A DNA stretch of 64,000 nucleotides, from contig OX485805.1 of assembly GCA_950295325.1 (NCBI GenBank), positions 32,473,501 to 32,537,500 of the forward strand, in the 5' to 3' direction. The translations under genes and the position numbers were made by a program. This document shows positions 26,315 to 39,855 of this stretch, one piece after another; position 1 is the stretch's first letter, and each line of letters starts with the position of its first letter. This stretch comes from Polytrichum commune (Eukaryota > Streptophyta > Polytrichopsida > Polytrichales > Polytrichaceae). The notes under the pieces were generated by a model that saw only the letters and a list, made by a program, of their open reading frames with translations, was not told the origin of the DNA and ran no database searches.

Positions 26315-26971
26315 TTAATGTAAGAGAGTGACGTAACTAAATGACCGATTTTTTTGGTGATACGCTCAAAATTAGAGTGAAACTAATTCAATATCCCGAC
26401 TATATTTGCCCGCATCAGTATCTTCAATATTCTCAAATTAGATCGTCCTTCATTAAGGTGTATGGATTCTTTTTGGTTCGTTTTTCTTGTTCTCCATCTT
26501 CTATGGACCAAATTCACAACTTCAAAGTTATGTTGCATTAGCAAATCTAAGATGAAATATCACAAAATAGAAAGAAAAAAAGATATCTAACCTACCTTTA
26601 TTTAGTTATGGTTATCGAGAACACGTGTTTGTTGAATCTTGAATTGAATACACAAGTCCTCCCAATTGTAATCACTATTTGATATAGAATAGTTAATAAG
26701 TTTTGAAGACATAATCCAATCGTTTTTAAACATGTGTCTTTCTGGTGCTTGTTCTTTGATCCTCACCTAACCTCATAGCGGTCAATCATATATAGATGTT
26801 TGATCAAGAAAAGTAATTGAATAACACATGCATACTTTAAACCATTGTCTCCTCAATACTTTGTTCACCATAACATCACCCCGTTTGCAAACTTGTTGTC
26901 ACTTGATATATAGTTAGTTCATTATGTGAATCAAAGCTTGTTGTAGAAGTATCAAATTCTCATATACCTAA

Positions 26972-28089
26972 GGGCCGGTTTACACTATGGACCGTGAAGT
27001 TGGACAAGGCCTCTGCAAGGCAGCCGATTGGTTGTTGAAGTTGTCTCGGGACAACTTCAGTTTACACTAAGGAAAAAATGTCAGAGGGGCCATGAAGGTT
27101 GAGGTCCCCAAAATATAAATTTTAAGGCCTAATAAATGCACTGACATGGTCCAATGGGTTTTGCGATGAGAGACACAAGAGAGGTGGTCTGGTAGGAAAA
27201 ACCATGGCTTGGAGATATGCCATCTGAATAAAATTTTAATGAATCTACCCTTCATGTGCCTCAATTATATCATAGCCCATGAGACATACCCCTATGACCT
27301 TGCCCTACCCCTTAAACCAGCTCCCACGTGTTTCACCAAACAACGTGGGACATCTAAAACTCAAGAATTTGAGTGCAAATTTGTTTTTATGCTCTACCAA
27401 CTACAATGTTTAGAATTTGGGGGCTTGTAATATACCATTGGAAAGGTCTTAAAATAAATTTTCCAAGAATATATTGCACGCTCCAAAAAAATTTAAATCG
27501 CAATTGCAAAACAAAAAACAAAAATCTGTAGTCATTTAGTGATTGTAAATCAAGGTAGTCAAAAGAACCGCAATGGGAAATCTTCTAACACTAATTTTAA
27601 AGAATTGACCTTAAGTGTTGAGCAAAGTAGGGTGGTAAAACATTAAATATAATCAAACACTAAATATCCTATTTAGTGTAGTGACAACACAAGGTACATG
27701 CCACATGTAAATTACATTGAACATGTACAAGTTAATTCGCTCATTTTTTTTGTAAAAATTGTTGTGACAAGATTTGCAAGCTACATCTTTGACACATTTA
27801 ACAAGAAGTGAAGACAAGTGAAGCCCAAGAGAAGACAAGAGAATGGTCAAACTATAATTTTTTTCAAAATTGCCCTTTTTGGGCATGTATTAAAAAAATC
27901 ATCACCTTCACTTTTTGGTGCCTGATCATTCTTCTTGGTCCACATTTGGTTTACACCTAGTGAGGGACCTAAGGCTCTCAAAACTAATTTATTATGAGGT
28001 CTGATCATGGAAGTCGGACCATGAACTTGGACCATTGACAAAAGTCATCTTCCATGGTCCGACTTCATGGTCCATAATGTAAACCGTCC
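26972..28089. mobile_element. 1.1-kb TAA-target element, GGGCCGGTTTACACTATGG family
   Basis: The left end GGGCCGGTTTACACTATGGA and the reverse complement of the right end GGGACGGTTTACATTATGGA form the terminal repeat. Perfect TAA duplications lie at 26,969-26,971 and 28,090-28,092. It is closely related to 57,715-59,265 and in part to 31,396-32,221. An old, left-truncated ACACTAA foldback element lies inside (to about 27,681). Short frames inside are not conserved as proteins. Confidence 0.88.
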
Positions 28090-28092
28090 CTA

Positions 28093-29022
28093 AGTCTATC
28101 CAAAATTGCCAACCAAAGCTCTTTACATAGGCCAAATTAACCCCTAACATCCCACACCCAATTTCCCTTAAATATGCATTAAACATGTGACCTCAATTCC
28201 AACGATTATAGTTGAAAACCTAAAGCTTTTTTGACAAATCCAACCATATAGATGTTTGCGAGTTAGAAATGATTACTAACAATGCACATTTTAAACGTAT
28301 GAATTTCTATTATGTAGGAGATTATGTAGGAGATTATAATAAGAATGTCAATAGTGGTCATGAGGGGTAGTATTTTAGAAATTAAATTAGGGTTCATTTT
28401 CTAATAGAACCTCTACTCAAATCATCTCCACATGACAAAATGCCACCATCACTTAAAAGACGGGAAATTTACCTACTCAAATAACTTCAAAATTTTTGAA
28501 ACCATTATTTTGTGATTTTTTGGGAACCTTTGCAATTTGAGGTAGTGGTGGCACAATTGTGCACCTTCCACATGGATTTACACACACATACACATGCCCA
28601 ACTAATATTTTCCAATAGTAGATGTTTAGGATATGTTGCATTTGAGTGTCATGCACATTTTCAAATCAATTGGGAATCATTTGCACATAGGAATCAACAA
28701 AGAAAATGTTTAATTAGGATATGGCGCCTCTAAGCCGCAGAGGTGACAAATGTCACATTTTGGTTTGTAGATTGGTTCCATTATAAACCAATTGAGAGCA
28801 CACTACCATAGTTAAATTAATCTAGAAATAATTAAGTTTATTTGATCAAAATTATCCACAAGGCAAAACATAGCAGACTTGAACATGAACAAGAGGAGTA
28901 GTTGAAACAATCAAGAAAGCCATCCCAACTAGTGTAAAAGGAATCATAGTGAATTGCTCATGACCAAATTATCCTCTCATAGGGTATTAGGGATTAATGA
29001 AAGCGTATACTAATGTTTCACT
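28093..29022. other. Intergenic DNA without a supported gene
   Basis: A short direct duplication (tatgtaggagattatgtaggagattat) lies at 28,312-28,338. Otherwise nothing distinctive is seen. Confidence 0.5.
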
Positions 29023-29239
29023 ACACTAAGTTTTCCAATTAGTGTGTGTTACTCGCCAGAGTTAGATAGTGCTATAAGTATTCAATGAGAATGTAATATC
29101 TTACCAAGCAAAGTCATTTATGTTCTTTAATGTCCAAACAACCCCTTTTTTTTGTTAATAAAAATTGAACTTCTTAGTAAGACCTTATTGCATTGTGTAA
29201 CTCCAAATATTAACACGCACTAATTGGGATAATCAATGT
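29023..29239. mobile_element. ACACTAA foldback element, 217 bp
   Basis: The left end (CACTACACTAAGTTTTCCAA, then TTAGTGTGTGTTA) is inverted at the right end (taacacgcactaattgggat, then aatcaatgtagtg). The internal phrase tgtgtaactccaaata is shared with the 20,707 copy. Small and non-coding. Confidence 0.7.
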
Positions 29240-31395
29240 AGTGATACACACACACTTAGGTTGCAATTAGGTTGCCCCAAGTCAATTTATCAACATTCCA
29301 CCTCATTTTGAAAATTAATTACCATGTATTTAAAATACATGTTTTTGGTGGTTGCTATATACATCAGTGAACAAAGTTATGAGTATTTTGTGACATGATT
29401 TTCACCCCAAGGTAATTTGCATGGGTAAAGGGGCAACCTATTCGCAAAGTCAACGAAAGGTGGAAAAATGGATGATGTTACCGGTGCATTAAACCAGGAG
29501 TAGAATGATTCTTGTGTGGACCCAAAATCGTTAATTATGAAAGTGATGATTTGAAAAGGATGCAATGATAGGCCGGAAATAATGATTGGCCGGAGAGGTC
29601 TTGTTTCACACACTTGGAATCACTTTTGGATGCTATTAAGTTGGCCGTTTTGTGTGCATTCATATGCATAGTAGGATATTCTGATGCTCAAATTAGGGAA
29701 GCTCTATTGTACAATTAGAGGGTTCGACTTACTTGCCTCTTTGAGAAAATACGTTTTCAGGGTTATAAAATTATGAAACAACTTGCATTTCTCATATTTT
29801 CTCTACCCCATCTCCGAAAACTATTGCATGAATTTTTTGAGCCGCTCGTTTTGGGACGAATCCACTTATTTTCACCATTATCCGTTTCTCTACCTTAATT
29901 GCACATATCACATTAGTCATCTAGTAGTACCCACCAAGTACCAATATTTCGCGAAAGGCAAAACCAATCTAGGAGAGCCAAGTGTCACTATTTGATTTAT
30001 GTTGTAGTCGTGATAATGGTGGGGTAGCTAGGTTCATCTTTGACATTGTGTATTGATACCATGCAAAATCATATTCACCTATATTCGCTTCTAAACATAC
30101 CTAATAGAAACCTCAATGTTGGGAGGGCATGGAAGAGGGACGGCTTGTCATTGAGAAGAAGAGAGCCAATATATCTCCATCACACCGGTTTGTGGTCAAT
30201 GGTCTTGGTAGTTAGTCGGTGACACCGAGATATGCATCACTATCAAGTTGCACCGTGATGTCTCACTCTTAAAAATTGCTCCATCCACTTTATATTATTT
30301 TTTTGGTTCACTATGATGGTCAAACTAAGGCCCGTTTTTTAAAATAAAGAATAAAAAATAAAAAATTGAGAGTATGGTTGCTTACATTATTTGAAACCCC
30401 TATCAACAAAATCTCTTTGAAATAGAGGGAAATAGTCTCATAAACATTTCTTAAGGTTCCATGTTCCATTATCTTTTCAACCATCACACACACACCACGT
30501 TTTCAGAGAGCCTGCCCTTTAAAGAAGGTAGTAAGGTAGCGGGACCTTCAACCAAAAAGTTAGGTATTTGGCATACATGTGGTAGTAATATGAGCTAGAA
30601 AAATAGCAAAATACCATGTCAAGAAATCACTCACCATGTATTTCAAAACTAGTGCAATCAAAACACAAGTTGTTCAGATTTTGGATCTTCTATGTCCAAA
30701 GAGTCAACTACTTTTAGAGCATGATCTTTCAATAGATAGTGCCTCAAACTGGATGTTTGAAAGGGAGAGACCAACAAACAAGATGGAATTATCAAAGAAC
30801 CCAAAATCCGCAATTGAGAGTAGGTCACACTAATTGGAAAAGTCCAATATCACATCATTTTTTTGGTTCAAAAATTGTACTCTTTGGTTGCATCATTCGC
30901 ACCCTCTCCACCACTTGCATTTCAATGAATCGGTAGCATACGATGCCAACATAAATGAGAAAATAAAAGTACGGTTTTTGCAGGTTAGATGCCAAACACT
31001 TCCCTCACATTGCGAGGATATCATTGTGATGTCCAAATTTGCAATCACAACAAATACTTAATTTACAAAGCACAAACCCTAAACGCCCAATAAGTGTAAT
31101 GGGATCTAATTAGGGTAGATTAAGCACAAAGGTGTTGGGGACGTGTTTTTAAAGTAGTTTGGATGGACATGAGGTAGATTCATATGCACTAAACGAAGAG
31201 CTCATTAGGTTGAAAGGAGTCGTATCACATCCGTAGCCCAATATGAAAACAATTTACCATGTCACTCATCTATCACCAACTTCAAGTCTATTATTGACTC
31301 TCCAAGCGTGGTCCTTAATTAGCCACAACACAGATTTTTAAATCACTTGTGAGTCAAGTGATTGGGTATGAATTGGTTACTCTTCTTAACTCTTA
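29240..31395. other. Intergenic DNA without a supported gene
   Basis: Several short plus-strand frames (29,783-29,995; 30,040-30,222; 30,636-31,061) have no recognisable motifs. No terminal repeats were found. Confidence 0.45.
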
Positions 31396-32221
31396 GGACC
31401 AGTTTACACCATGCACCATGAAGTTAGACCATGGAAGATGGTCTTTTTTCACGGTCCGACTTCATGGTCCAACTTCCGTGGTCCGATTTCTTAGAAAATC
31501 AATCTACAAAGCCATTGGGTCCCTCACTAGGTGTAAACTGAATATGAACCAAGAGGAACAACCATGCACCAAAAAAGTGAATGTGCTAATTTTTTTAAAA
31601 ATATGCCCCAAAAAAGGCACTTGTGAAAAAAAAATTAAAATCAAGTTTGACCATTCTTGTCCTGTCTTCTCTTGTCTTCATCTTCTCTTCCCCAAAAAAC
31701 ACTTCATTCAAAATTTATTGTAACAACATTTCCTTGTCATGGACCTTTGTCTTTTTCTACTAGAGCACCCCTTTTGCCTCTCGCACTAAAAAATGTGTTG
31801 GACCTTGTCAATGGATAATATAGGCCTTTAAATATGTATGTTGAGGACCTCAAACTCCATGATCACTCTAACATTTTTTCCTTGGTATAAAATCAAGTGG
31901 TCCAGTGACGAGTTCAACAACCAATCACATAATCGTTTTGTCCCAAACAAATTGTCCAATTTATCTGCCCAACTAGAAATTTGAGGCTCAAAGTCAAATA
32001 TTTTCGCGCCAATAATCTTTATCAAGAAGTCTTTCAACACTACAACTCCCTGGGGTGTTTCGGAGTAGTTATAGTTTTCTATTTTAAGAGTCATACTTAT
32101 AACTACTCGGTCAATGGTCAGCGGGCCTTAATCTCGCCAAAGTTAGAAACACGGACAAGGAAAGAAGGAGTATTATACAAGGCCTTGGGACGACTTCATG
32201 GTCCATGATATAAAGAACCCT
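31396..32221 (-). mobile_element. 826-bp member of the GGGCCGGTTTACAC family, reversed
   Basis: It begins GGACCAGTTTACACCATGCA (the right end of the family, inverted) and ends gtccatgatataaagaaccc. Interior blocks (cctcactaggtgtaaac..., gaagtgaatgtgct..., tgaggacctcaa...) align to 26,972-28,089 in reverse. TTA flanks both sides (31,393-31,395 and about 32,222-32,224). Most of the interior present in the 1.1-kb copy is deleted. Confidence 0.75.
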
Positions 32222-32224
32222 TTA

Positions 32225-35200
32225 ACTTCCTAAGAGACCATAATTGGGTTTCTGAATGGCTCTTGAAGATAAGTTTATAAAAAGGATGATGCTAGGAAAG
32301 TTACAATAGACATCATTGTAATTCTCATAAAACATTATTTTTTTATGTCAATGGCAATGATTGCATTCCAATATAATAAGATGGTTGTTCATGAGAGATG
32401 TTAAATGGGTTAACCTTTCCCTTTGTTGATAGTTTACTATCTACAGTAGATATAATAGGTCATCTTGATAGAAGTTCGTCAATTTTCTACAGGCTTTGTT
32501 TCTTACCTTGAAGTGCATTTGTATTCTTAATATATACTTGGAAGTTTGGACAATAATTTTATTGGGTGTATTCATCACCATCTCTTGAAGTTTGAAGGAA
32601 TTTAAATTGTTTACAAGCAAATCATTTAAACTAATGAATATTGCTAATGTGTCAATGTGATCTTAAAATCAAGAACTTTGTGTAAGGACTTTGTTTTTAG
32701 GTACAATCGTTTTTGGGTTTAGAAGGTTTAGTTCTAAATGATCTAATGGAACAACAATACTCTCAAGGAAGTTAATGGTTAAACAACACCTACAGTTTAA
32801 TGGATGTGTGGTTTGGTGCGGATCTAAGAATGGACACCAAGAAGACATGTGTTTAATAAAGATTGGACTACAATCTCAAAATTTGTTAATCTTTTCTATG
32901 GGTAGTAATCATCATATAGTAATTGGGTGGGAACATGTATGATCATTTAATAAAATAGAAAATTTCTACTTTGACAATGAAAGATATTTTAATCTGAACT
33001 CCAAAATTTACAAGGAAAATGACTATGAGCACAATTTGGATTTGCTAATTACCCACACACTAGTAATTGCATGTTTCTTATCCTATGGGAAGTGGATGGA
33101 AAACTAAAAGTGTATGTCTAAGGTGCGATTACCTTAGTTGCACTTGTTGCATGTTGATTGAGGGTTTGCTTTGCATGAAATCACAATAGGGAAGAGATGA
33201 TATGTGACACCATTACAATTATTGAGACTTTAGAATTACTGAAGGCCGGCAAGAGGAAATTGTTGCAACCGTCAACAAACATGTTATCCATCTACGTTAA
33301 AAGCTTTCCTCCTACATGTTTGTGGATAATTCATTCCAAGTGTGTGTTGCTTAACTAATTTGAGGTTATTGAAGTCAATTGCAATGTCAATCTAATATAA
33401 ATGATAGTCTTTTTTTTACATATTGATTCAAGGTGTTTTTGTTGGATGAGCAGGAGGTACACTCGTATACAATAATCCAATTTGGGCAAACCAACCCATA
33501 CATTCGTTCCTTGTTGGGTGCCTAAACCCTTGCCTCCAAGGAACTAGTGTACGGATTGGTTCGTCCCAACCCAATAATCCCCTCTCATTGCAAAGGCCAA
33601 TCTAATTCGGTTCGATCGGTTTTAACAAAAACATCAAAATTCTATTCCTTCTATTAGTCCATAATGACATTTTCAATATCAACATATCCATAGCATTATT
33701 CAGCCATGTGGGTCGGTTCCACAACCCCCCCCCCCTTGAACAAAGTGGGAATATCCGTAAACTATTCATACATTTAAGTTGAACCTAAAAAGTTGGGTGG
33801 AGTTATACTCCCGACACTATGTGCAAGAACCATTGTTCATCAAGTATTATTTGCATGAAACATTATTCAACCGATATCATTCTCTAAAATTACTATTCGT
33901 AACAACATCATCATTGAAAATACCGACACTATTCATTATTTGTACCGGTGTCAGTTTCTTCTTGTTTGCGAAGTTTCTTCCCATGAAAGTAAGATAGTAG
34001 ACGTCCATGTTGTATGCGAAATATAGAATGGAACACAACCATATAGCTAAATAATGTTATGTCACTTGTTTGAATGTGGCACATGGAATTATGTTATAGT
34101 AGAAGCATGGGAACATGCATGGGGCATGTTGGAGGAATGTGAGAAAAGTTGATAAGGACAAAAGGAACTTACAAAGTGCACGGGCTCGTGTCTTCATTGG
34201 ACATTAAGTTAGAGATCATAACATTACTCAACCGCCTTCATGGTGTGAGTCTAAGAATATGCCAAGAATTATTCTTTCAATATTCTTGTGACCCGTGAAT
34301 TCTAGAGGGGTTTGTATAGCATGGATGAAAGTGCCAACAATGTTTCATGCGGGTAGTTATGCACGGGGAAGATGGAGTTGCACAAACATATGGCGATGGT
34401 TGTCCACATGTTGGTTGTTGAATTGCAGGCCATGGTGGAGCCTTGTTAATGCGTTCATGAACTACCTCTATTTTGGCCATCTCATTTGCACTTGGTTTTT
34501 TAACTTGGGATTGACATTGTCTGTTCCAAGCTGCTTCCAAGCTTAAGGAGTGAGGTGACAACACCACATTTGTGAGACATCACCATATTCATTTGGAGCA
34601 ACTAAATAACACAATTTTGTATAAAAATTCAAAAAATTGGTCCACCTAGAAAGTGGATGAAGTTTTTTTTTTTAATTTATTTATTGTGCACAATTATGTG
34701 TATGTCTGAGATCAGCCTAGGCTCTATGGAGATGAGCGGTTTCCACTTGGGAGGTCTAGGGTTTTGATTCAGAAGCTGACGAGGTAAGCATGTCATAGTT
34801 GAAGTTGTGAGACTAGGTAAATACCAATGAGATCGTTTTACTTTTGCAACCAAAATATTCAAGTAAATCATCATGAAGCAATGGTCAGTGGTCTGATGAC
34901 CATGACCAAGAGAAATCCATATTGTATTCAAAAAGCATTGGTCACTAATCATAATGTAAAACAATCTTAAACTAAGATGTAGTGTTTTTAATGAGAAAAA
35001 TAAAGGAAAACCATTGGGAAATAATATGTTACCAAAATTCAAATTTTAGTATAAATAGAATTCAGTTAATATATATGTTAAAAATAAGATTGTCTTACAT
35101 GGTCACCTTCATATTTTGTTGAAACAACTTAGTTGGGTTGTTCTACTGCAAACTGCAGGTGATCGCCAAACATCATCATCCATCCTAGATATGTAAGATT

Positions 35201-35810
35201 CCAATTTCACTTTCTCATTCATTCCTTGACAAGGTCACTTTAGTTTTTGGTGACCTTACGTAAAACGAAGTGGGATCGCCACCCAACTCTCAACCAATGA
35301 GAGGATTTAGAGAGTGTTGGTCATGATCAATGGCCAATAGTGTAAATAGGCCTTCAGCTCCACTCCCACTACACCAATTACAATAAATATTGTGGGCCAC
35401 ACTAAAAGTGAGGACTCTACATTAAGAAACATTGAAGACACTAGTGTGGGTGCACGTTAAATCAAGATCAAGATCAAAATCAAAATATGACCAACTTTTG
35501 ATCAAAGTCCAATTAACACTTTTAAACTAGCTAGAGCACATAATAAGAAGTAGCATGTGGATGTTCCGGTTAGCGAACTAGCTGAGTCAGCAATTTCCTT
35601 GGCCAACGAATCTTGTTATTGGTCGAGAAGGAAAGGTGAGGGGGTCGGCAGGGTACATCTGGAGGCGCCAGGTGGCATTTGTAGATTGGCGGCACAAGAT
35701 TATAAGTCAGTGGGGTAGCAACAGTATACAACGACTCTTCGGTGGCTATTCTTGAGACTTCAAGTGTGGATGTTGCTGCTATTATGTATCAATTGAGTGT
35801 TGGAGTTGCA
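32225..35810. other. Intergenic DNA without a supported gene
   Basis: A C run at 33,725-33,735 is the only distinctive tract. A minus-strand frame at 34,277-34,567 (96 codons, polar N-terminal half) and one at 34,677-35,042 have no identifiable domain. They may be remnants or chance. Around 35,265-35,355 a phrase ending tagtgtaaataggcc hints at another degraded TWA-type end. Confidence 0.45.
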
Positions 35811-35960
35811 TAACATTATTCATATCCATAACACTGCTCCATGGGACTGACATCATTTCATGGAATATTTCACACATTCTAATTGAATATGAGAATATTC
35901 TATAATATTCTATGAAATATTGTCAGTTCCACATAACACCGTTATGGATCTACATAATGT
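35811..35960. mobile_element. Small foldback MITE, 150 bp
   Basis: The left arm (cataacattattcatatcc, then gggactgacat-atttcatgg) is mirrored by the right arm (atgaaatattgtcagttcca, then cataacaccgttatggat). It is the simple form of the element seen with an extra arm at 17,349-17,548. Confidence 0.7.
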
Positions 35961-36798
35961 GCAGTGCCTCCTTAAGGTTTACTCTTGTGTTGTTTTATCT
36001 TGGGTGGGGGGAGGGGACTCTTCATTGAAAATAACATAGAGTACATGTTAATTTGCAATAGAATACATGATTAATTGCACCTTTGGCTAACGTTCCAGCT
36101 CCTCCAAATATCTGTCCTAGTTGAATGTTTATCACCGAGGGGTCTTCTACTTATAAATAAATAAATATATATATATATATACACACACATCCACAAAAAG
36201 TTGTTGTAGGCAAGCGGGACTTCCAAAAACACCTTGGAGCAGTGATGGGCAAGATTTTTGGGCATAATCGGTTGAGATCCTAGTGTGTGTTTGCAAGTCC
36301 AGTCGGTTTACATGTTGACATCCTCCGGTCTTCCTTTATGAAGTTGGGGTATACTCTTCTATAAATTCCTCTAAAACGATCGGTAATTCTCCTGCAACCT
36401 TGGACTTCAACCGCTTATTTCTCAAACTCAACCGCTTCATTTGTAAGTAATTGCCGGCTCTCCCCGGTCATGGCCTTGGAGGGAGGAATCTAGGAAGCAT
36501 ACCACAAATCAGTGAAGAAGGAGGCGCAACATGACCACTTGGGAGCAACAGTTAGGGGCCGGGGTGGTTTCGACGGATTCCTGCCCGCCCGAGTTAAACC
36601 TCCCGGGGGGGGGGGGGGGGCAGTGCTGCTGCTCATGGCTCACCATTATTCCTCCCCCCCCATGTGGTGTGGTTGTGAGTCAGGTGATAAGTTATGCCAA
36701 GCCCCTCCTTTCTAGAAGTGGAAACCCCACGTCCCCTCTTCCCCCTCTCATGTCAGCCTTATGGCCTCCCCTCCCCTCCCCTCCCCTCCCTTCCCTTA
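35961..36798. other. Intergenic DNA with G-rich and CCCCT-type tracts
   Basis: Contains an AT/AC dinucleotide tract (36,164-36,189), a run of 16 G (36,605-36,620) and a CCCCT-type low-complexity stretch (36,768-36,795). Overlapping frames here are created by the low-complexity bases. No gene is supported. Confidence 0.55.
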
Positions 36799-37364
36799 GG
36801 ACCAAGTTCCATGTGCTGGTCCCGGTCCGTTTTTTAAATGGGTGAGAAATGGGTGACATCATCCAAAAAATGGGTGATGTCACCCATTTTATGGAGGGGT
36901 ACTTCTATGTGGGTGCCGGTTTTTTTCGATTTCCTACTTTCTAACTAAATTTGGTGAGTGATAAGACATGACACTTTTTGAAGGTCACCAACAATGAAGG
37001 TCATCTAGATTCTAAAAAATCATAAAATACACGTTCCCTAGGAGTACTCCTCAAAAGAAGGGACTAGAAGAACAAAGTGGCCTTTAGTATCCAAGGGGGC
37101 ACCCTACGTGACCGGCCGATCCGGTCACCGGAGCTTTCTAACCGGCACATGTCCTTCTTGTGACCGTTAGGACCGCCGGTCCTTTGGCACCCGTTCTTGC
37201 ACAACACAAAATGTGGGACACCCATCCATGGGGGGTACCGGGTACCGGGTACCGGTCCTTGGGTGAAAAGGATGGGCACATGGCACTACCCTCTTTTCAC
37301 CGGCCCACCCATTTATTTTGAAAAAAACGGACTGGGACCGGGACCGGCACATGGAACTTGGCCC
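36799..37364. mobile_element. 566-bp TTA-target element, GC-rich
   Basis: The left end GGACCAAGTTCCATGTGCTG and the reverse complement of the right end GGGCCAAGTTCCATGTGCCG continue into GTCCCGGTCC on both sides. Perfect TTA duplications lie at 36,796-36,798 and 37,365-37,367. The interior has GGTACCGG-type tandem units at 37,230-37,256 and several ATGGGTGA words in both orientations. Non-coding. Confidence 0.88.
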
Positions 37365-38421
37365 TTAGCCCTCCGTGAGGGAGGGTTGGTTGCCTGCCTC
37401 GTCGCAAAAGGTGCCATGGAGTATCTTCTATAGCATGTCCTCAGTGGGTCCCTTTCACACCGGGGGGGCGTGGGGGGTGGCCTTCCCACCCCCCCTCCCC
37501 CCACCTGGTCCGACTCCGTCCGTTCTAGGCTCCTCGAAGGGCCACTTCACACACAACATTGAAGGCATGTGACCATTGCGTTCTAAGAGCTTTCATAAGT
37601 GGTCGTCGAAAGGGCGGAGACCGTCCAAGTTCACTTCACACACGGCGGTGAAGGTTGAAAGGCCCATGGAGGATTCTGTGGGTGAAAAAGTCTACATGGA
37701 GTCCTACATGGCGGACTATGGATGAGGTTTCGTGGTTTATTGGAATTTTCGCGGTGTCAAGAGGTGGGTCTGACACAAATTCCAGGAGACCATGACTTTC
37801 CCAGTAGGACAAATTTCAGGACAAATTGCGGGGTGGATTCTAGAATAGATTATAGTATAGATTCCACGACATACAAACACCAAACACTGTATTCGTTAAA
37901 TAGAGATTTTTTTCTTGTCTCAAATTAATATATGGACCACAACAACATGAAGTCACCCAAAACTATATTGTCAACAATCTCAAATATATTATCAGTCCTA
38001 GTATCCCAAAATCAATTGTTGGCCGACATAAGCACATTGGGTAGAGCACTTGACACCAACCTCATCATTAAAAACACATTGGGTAGAGCACTTGAAACCA
38101 ACTTTGCCAAAAAAATCATATAAAATGGTTTCTATTATTAGCATAGCCAATAAAATATAAACACTACGACCTACATAGCATCATGTAATAATTGAAAATT
38201 TATTCAACCCTACAATTTAGTCCCCCACATAATAATAATAATATAAAGTTCACATTTGTTGGCAAATATTCTATATGGATATTCATCCAACCCCGAACAA
38301 TATAGCGTTTCTAAGTTCAATCCAAACTCTACACCAATTTTGAAGAGTACACATATGACTAATATGTATCTACTAGTTACATATGAAACTATAATTGTGA
38401 TAACACAATTCTACCAACGTC

Positions 38422-39410
38422 TCATTCAACATGGTTTGTTTCTTGTGCGATCCGAACAAGGTTGTCTTTTGCAAAAATTATGTACTTTTGAGGGATGGAC
38501 ACTGATCCACTATGATTTTTCCGTGGTTTCCATGCTATGAATATGAAATCTATATCTATCCAAGATGGACCGTGCTCAAAATCCAAATTCCACCAAAAGT
38601 TAAGGTTTGTATCCCAATCCGTGTAATGCCGCATCACATCTTCATTCCGTGTCGTCGGTCAGTAGTACTCCACTTGAATTTGTCAAAAATGAGGGCTGAA
38701 AGTTGCAAAATTTGGTTTGGACAAAGCTCATGCCACCCACATTGGCTTTGCATATGTCTCATCTCTAGGACGCAAAATGAGCATATAACCTTCATGACAA
38801 TCCATTGCAATGCGGAAAGATGGTGGGGGATGGTTACTAGCAGGCCCGACATAATGGTCATCCACATCAAACTCCTCACAAACCTCTCCATTTCCCAAAA
38901 GACCAGCCTCCGAAATTTGTACATCGACACGTGTTGGTGGCCAAAATCCATGCCTCAAAGTAAGGGGGGTATCTTGGTGAAGGTCTGCCAAGGCGGCACG
39001 AACACGTGTCCGATATTGTATCCAACTCCCGTAACGATGCCAACATGATCCACCAACATCCGCTATCTTCAAACTTTCCCAATATTGTATGAAGCCTGAT
39101 ATGTCTTTTACAATATCCTCCAAATTCTTCATGGGTATTGGCTTGCAAGGCCTAGGCTCCCCGTCCGGTAACATCTTCTTTCCATCTGCATTAATGCGCC
39201 ACACAAGGAGACCTCCGGCGGGCTCTAGTCTTGTGTCGTGCACAACAACTTGTATTGCATAGCGGGGACACCATTGCTCCGCATGTAGAACCATAATTGT
39301 TGTGCCTTCGTGTGCCCGATCAATCGGTGAGCTCCACTTCGAATATACGGTTTTATAAATGCCTTGAATGCCTTGAATATATATGGTTCTATATATTTTG
39401 GCATCAGCAT
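38422..39410 (-). pseudogene. Decayed transposon-borne gene, family not recognised
   Basis: One reading frame runs from 39,294 through 38,728 (188 codons) and resumes in the same frame to 38,422. It is interrupted by three TGA codons, after MWVA, SPHF and VEYY. A second frame (39,410-39,225, starting MLMPKYIEPYIF) supplies the N-terminal part, so a one-base frameshift lies near 39,240-39,300. A further TGA sits just before VTDDLKRGLQ. Landmarks in order: KAFIKPYI, GFIQYWESLK, CHEGYMLILRPRDE, MWVA.ALS, QVEYY.PTTR, YTDWDTNLNFWW, FIAWKPRKN. The C-terminal half looks like a compact beta-rich domain. All stops are TGA, as CGA codons become after methyl-cytosine deamination. Function unknown. Confidence 0.65.
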
Positions 39411-39855
39411 TTGGAGCCCTCGCTTGAGGTCATCAGTGACTCAAAGTTGGGAAGCTTATTCTATGAGACTGTTTACGATGCCACATCCACCATTGACTAC
39501 TCCAAGGAACCTCTTGATGCCGGCGTCGTTGATAAGCCCCCACCCAAGCAAATATTCCGACAATCTCCGACTCTGTCACCACTCAAGGGCACAGAGTGCA
39601 ACAACGTCCGGGCATCCCACTCTAGGCCCCGCGGCAGTATTACACCTCAACGACGGCTGCGGATGGACGCTCGGCGTGCAAAGAGTGGACCCCTCCCTGT
39701 TCCTTTGCGGGACGCTTTGCCCCTCCTCGCCAACTCGGACGCGAACGCCCCTTGTGCCAAGGTGACCCCCCATCCATGGCTAAACCACACATTACAATCT
39801 TTCTATCCTAAAAGCAACGTGTAATATGTTTGGGTCTTTATGCTCAAACTAACAC

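Noticed and set aside
27067-27264. Minus frames in the 27-kb element resembling one at 57,810-58,052
   Set aside because: The similarity is explained by DNA homology of the two element copies. Frames are of different length and lack a conserved start.
33595-33625. ggttcgatcgg as part of a tRNA T-arm
   Set aside because: No matching acceptor or anticodon stem around it. No tRNA could be supported anywhere in the window.
38512-39048. 178-codon plus-strand frame
   Set aside because: Antisense of the decayed transposon gene, which has the coherent composition and in-frame continuity.
39297-39824. 175-codon plus-strand frame
   Set aside because: Its first part is antisense to the N-terminal frame of the decayed gene. 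The GC-rich second part (39,500-39,770) is open in several frames, so coding cannot be assigned. I tested joining it to the 39,856 frame with a GT-AG intron and the phases did not agree.
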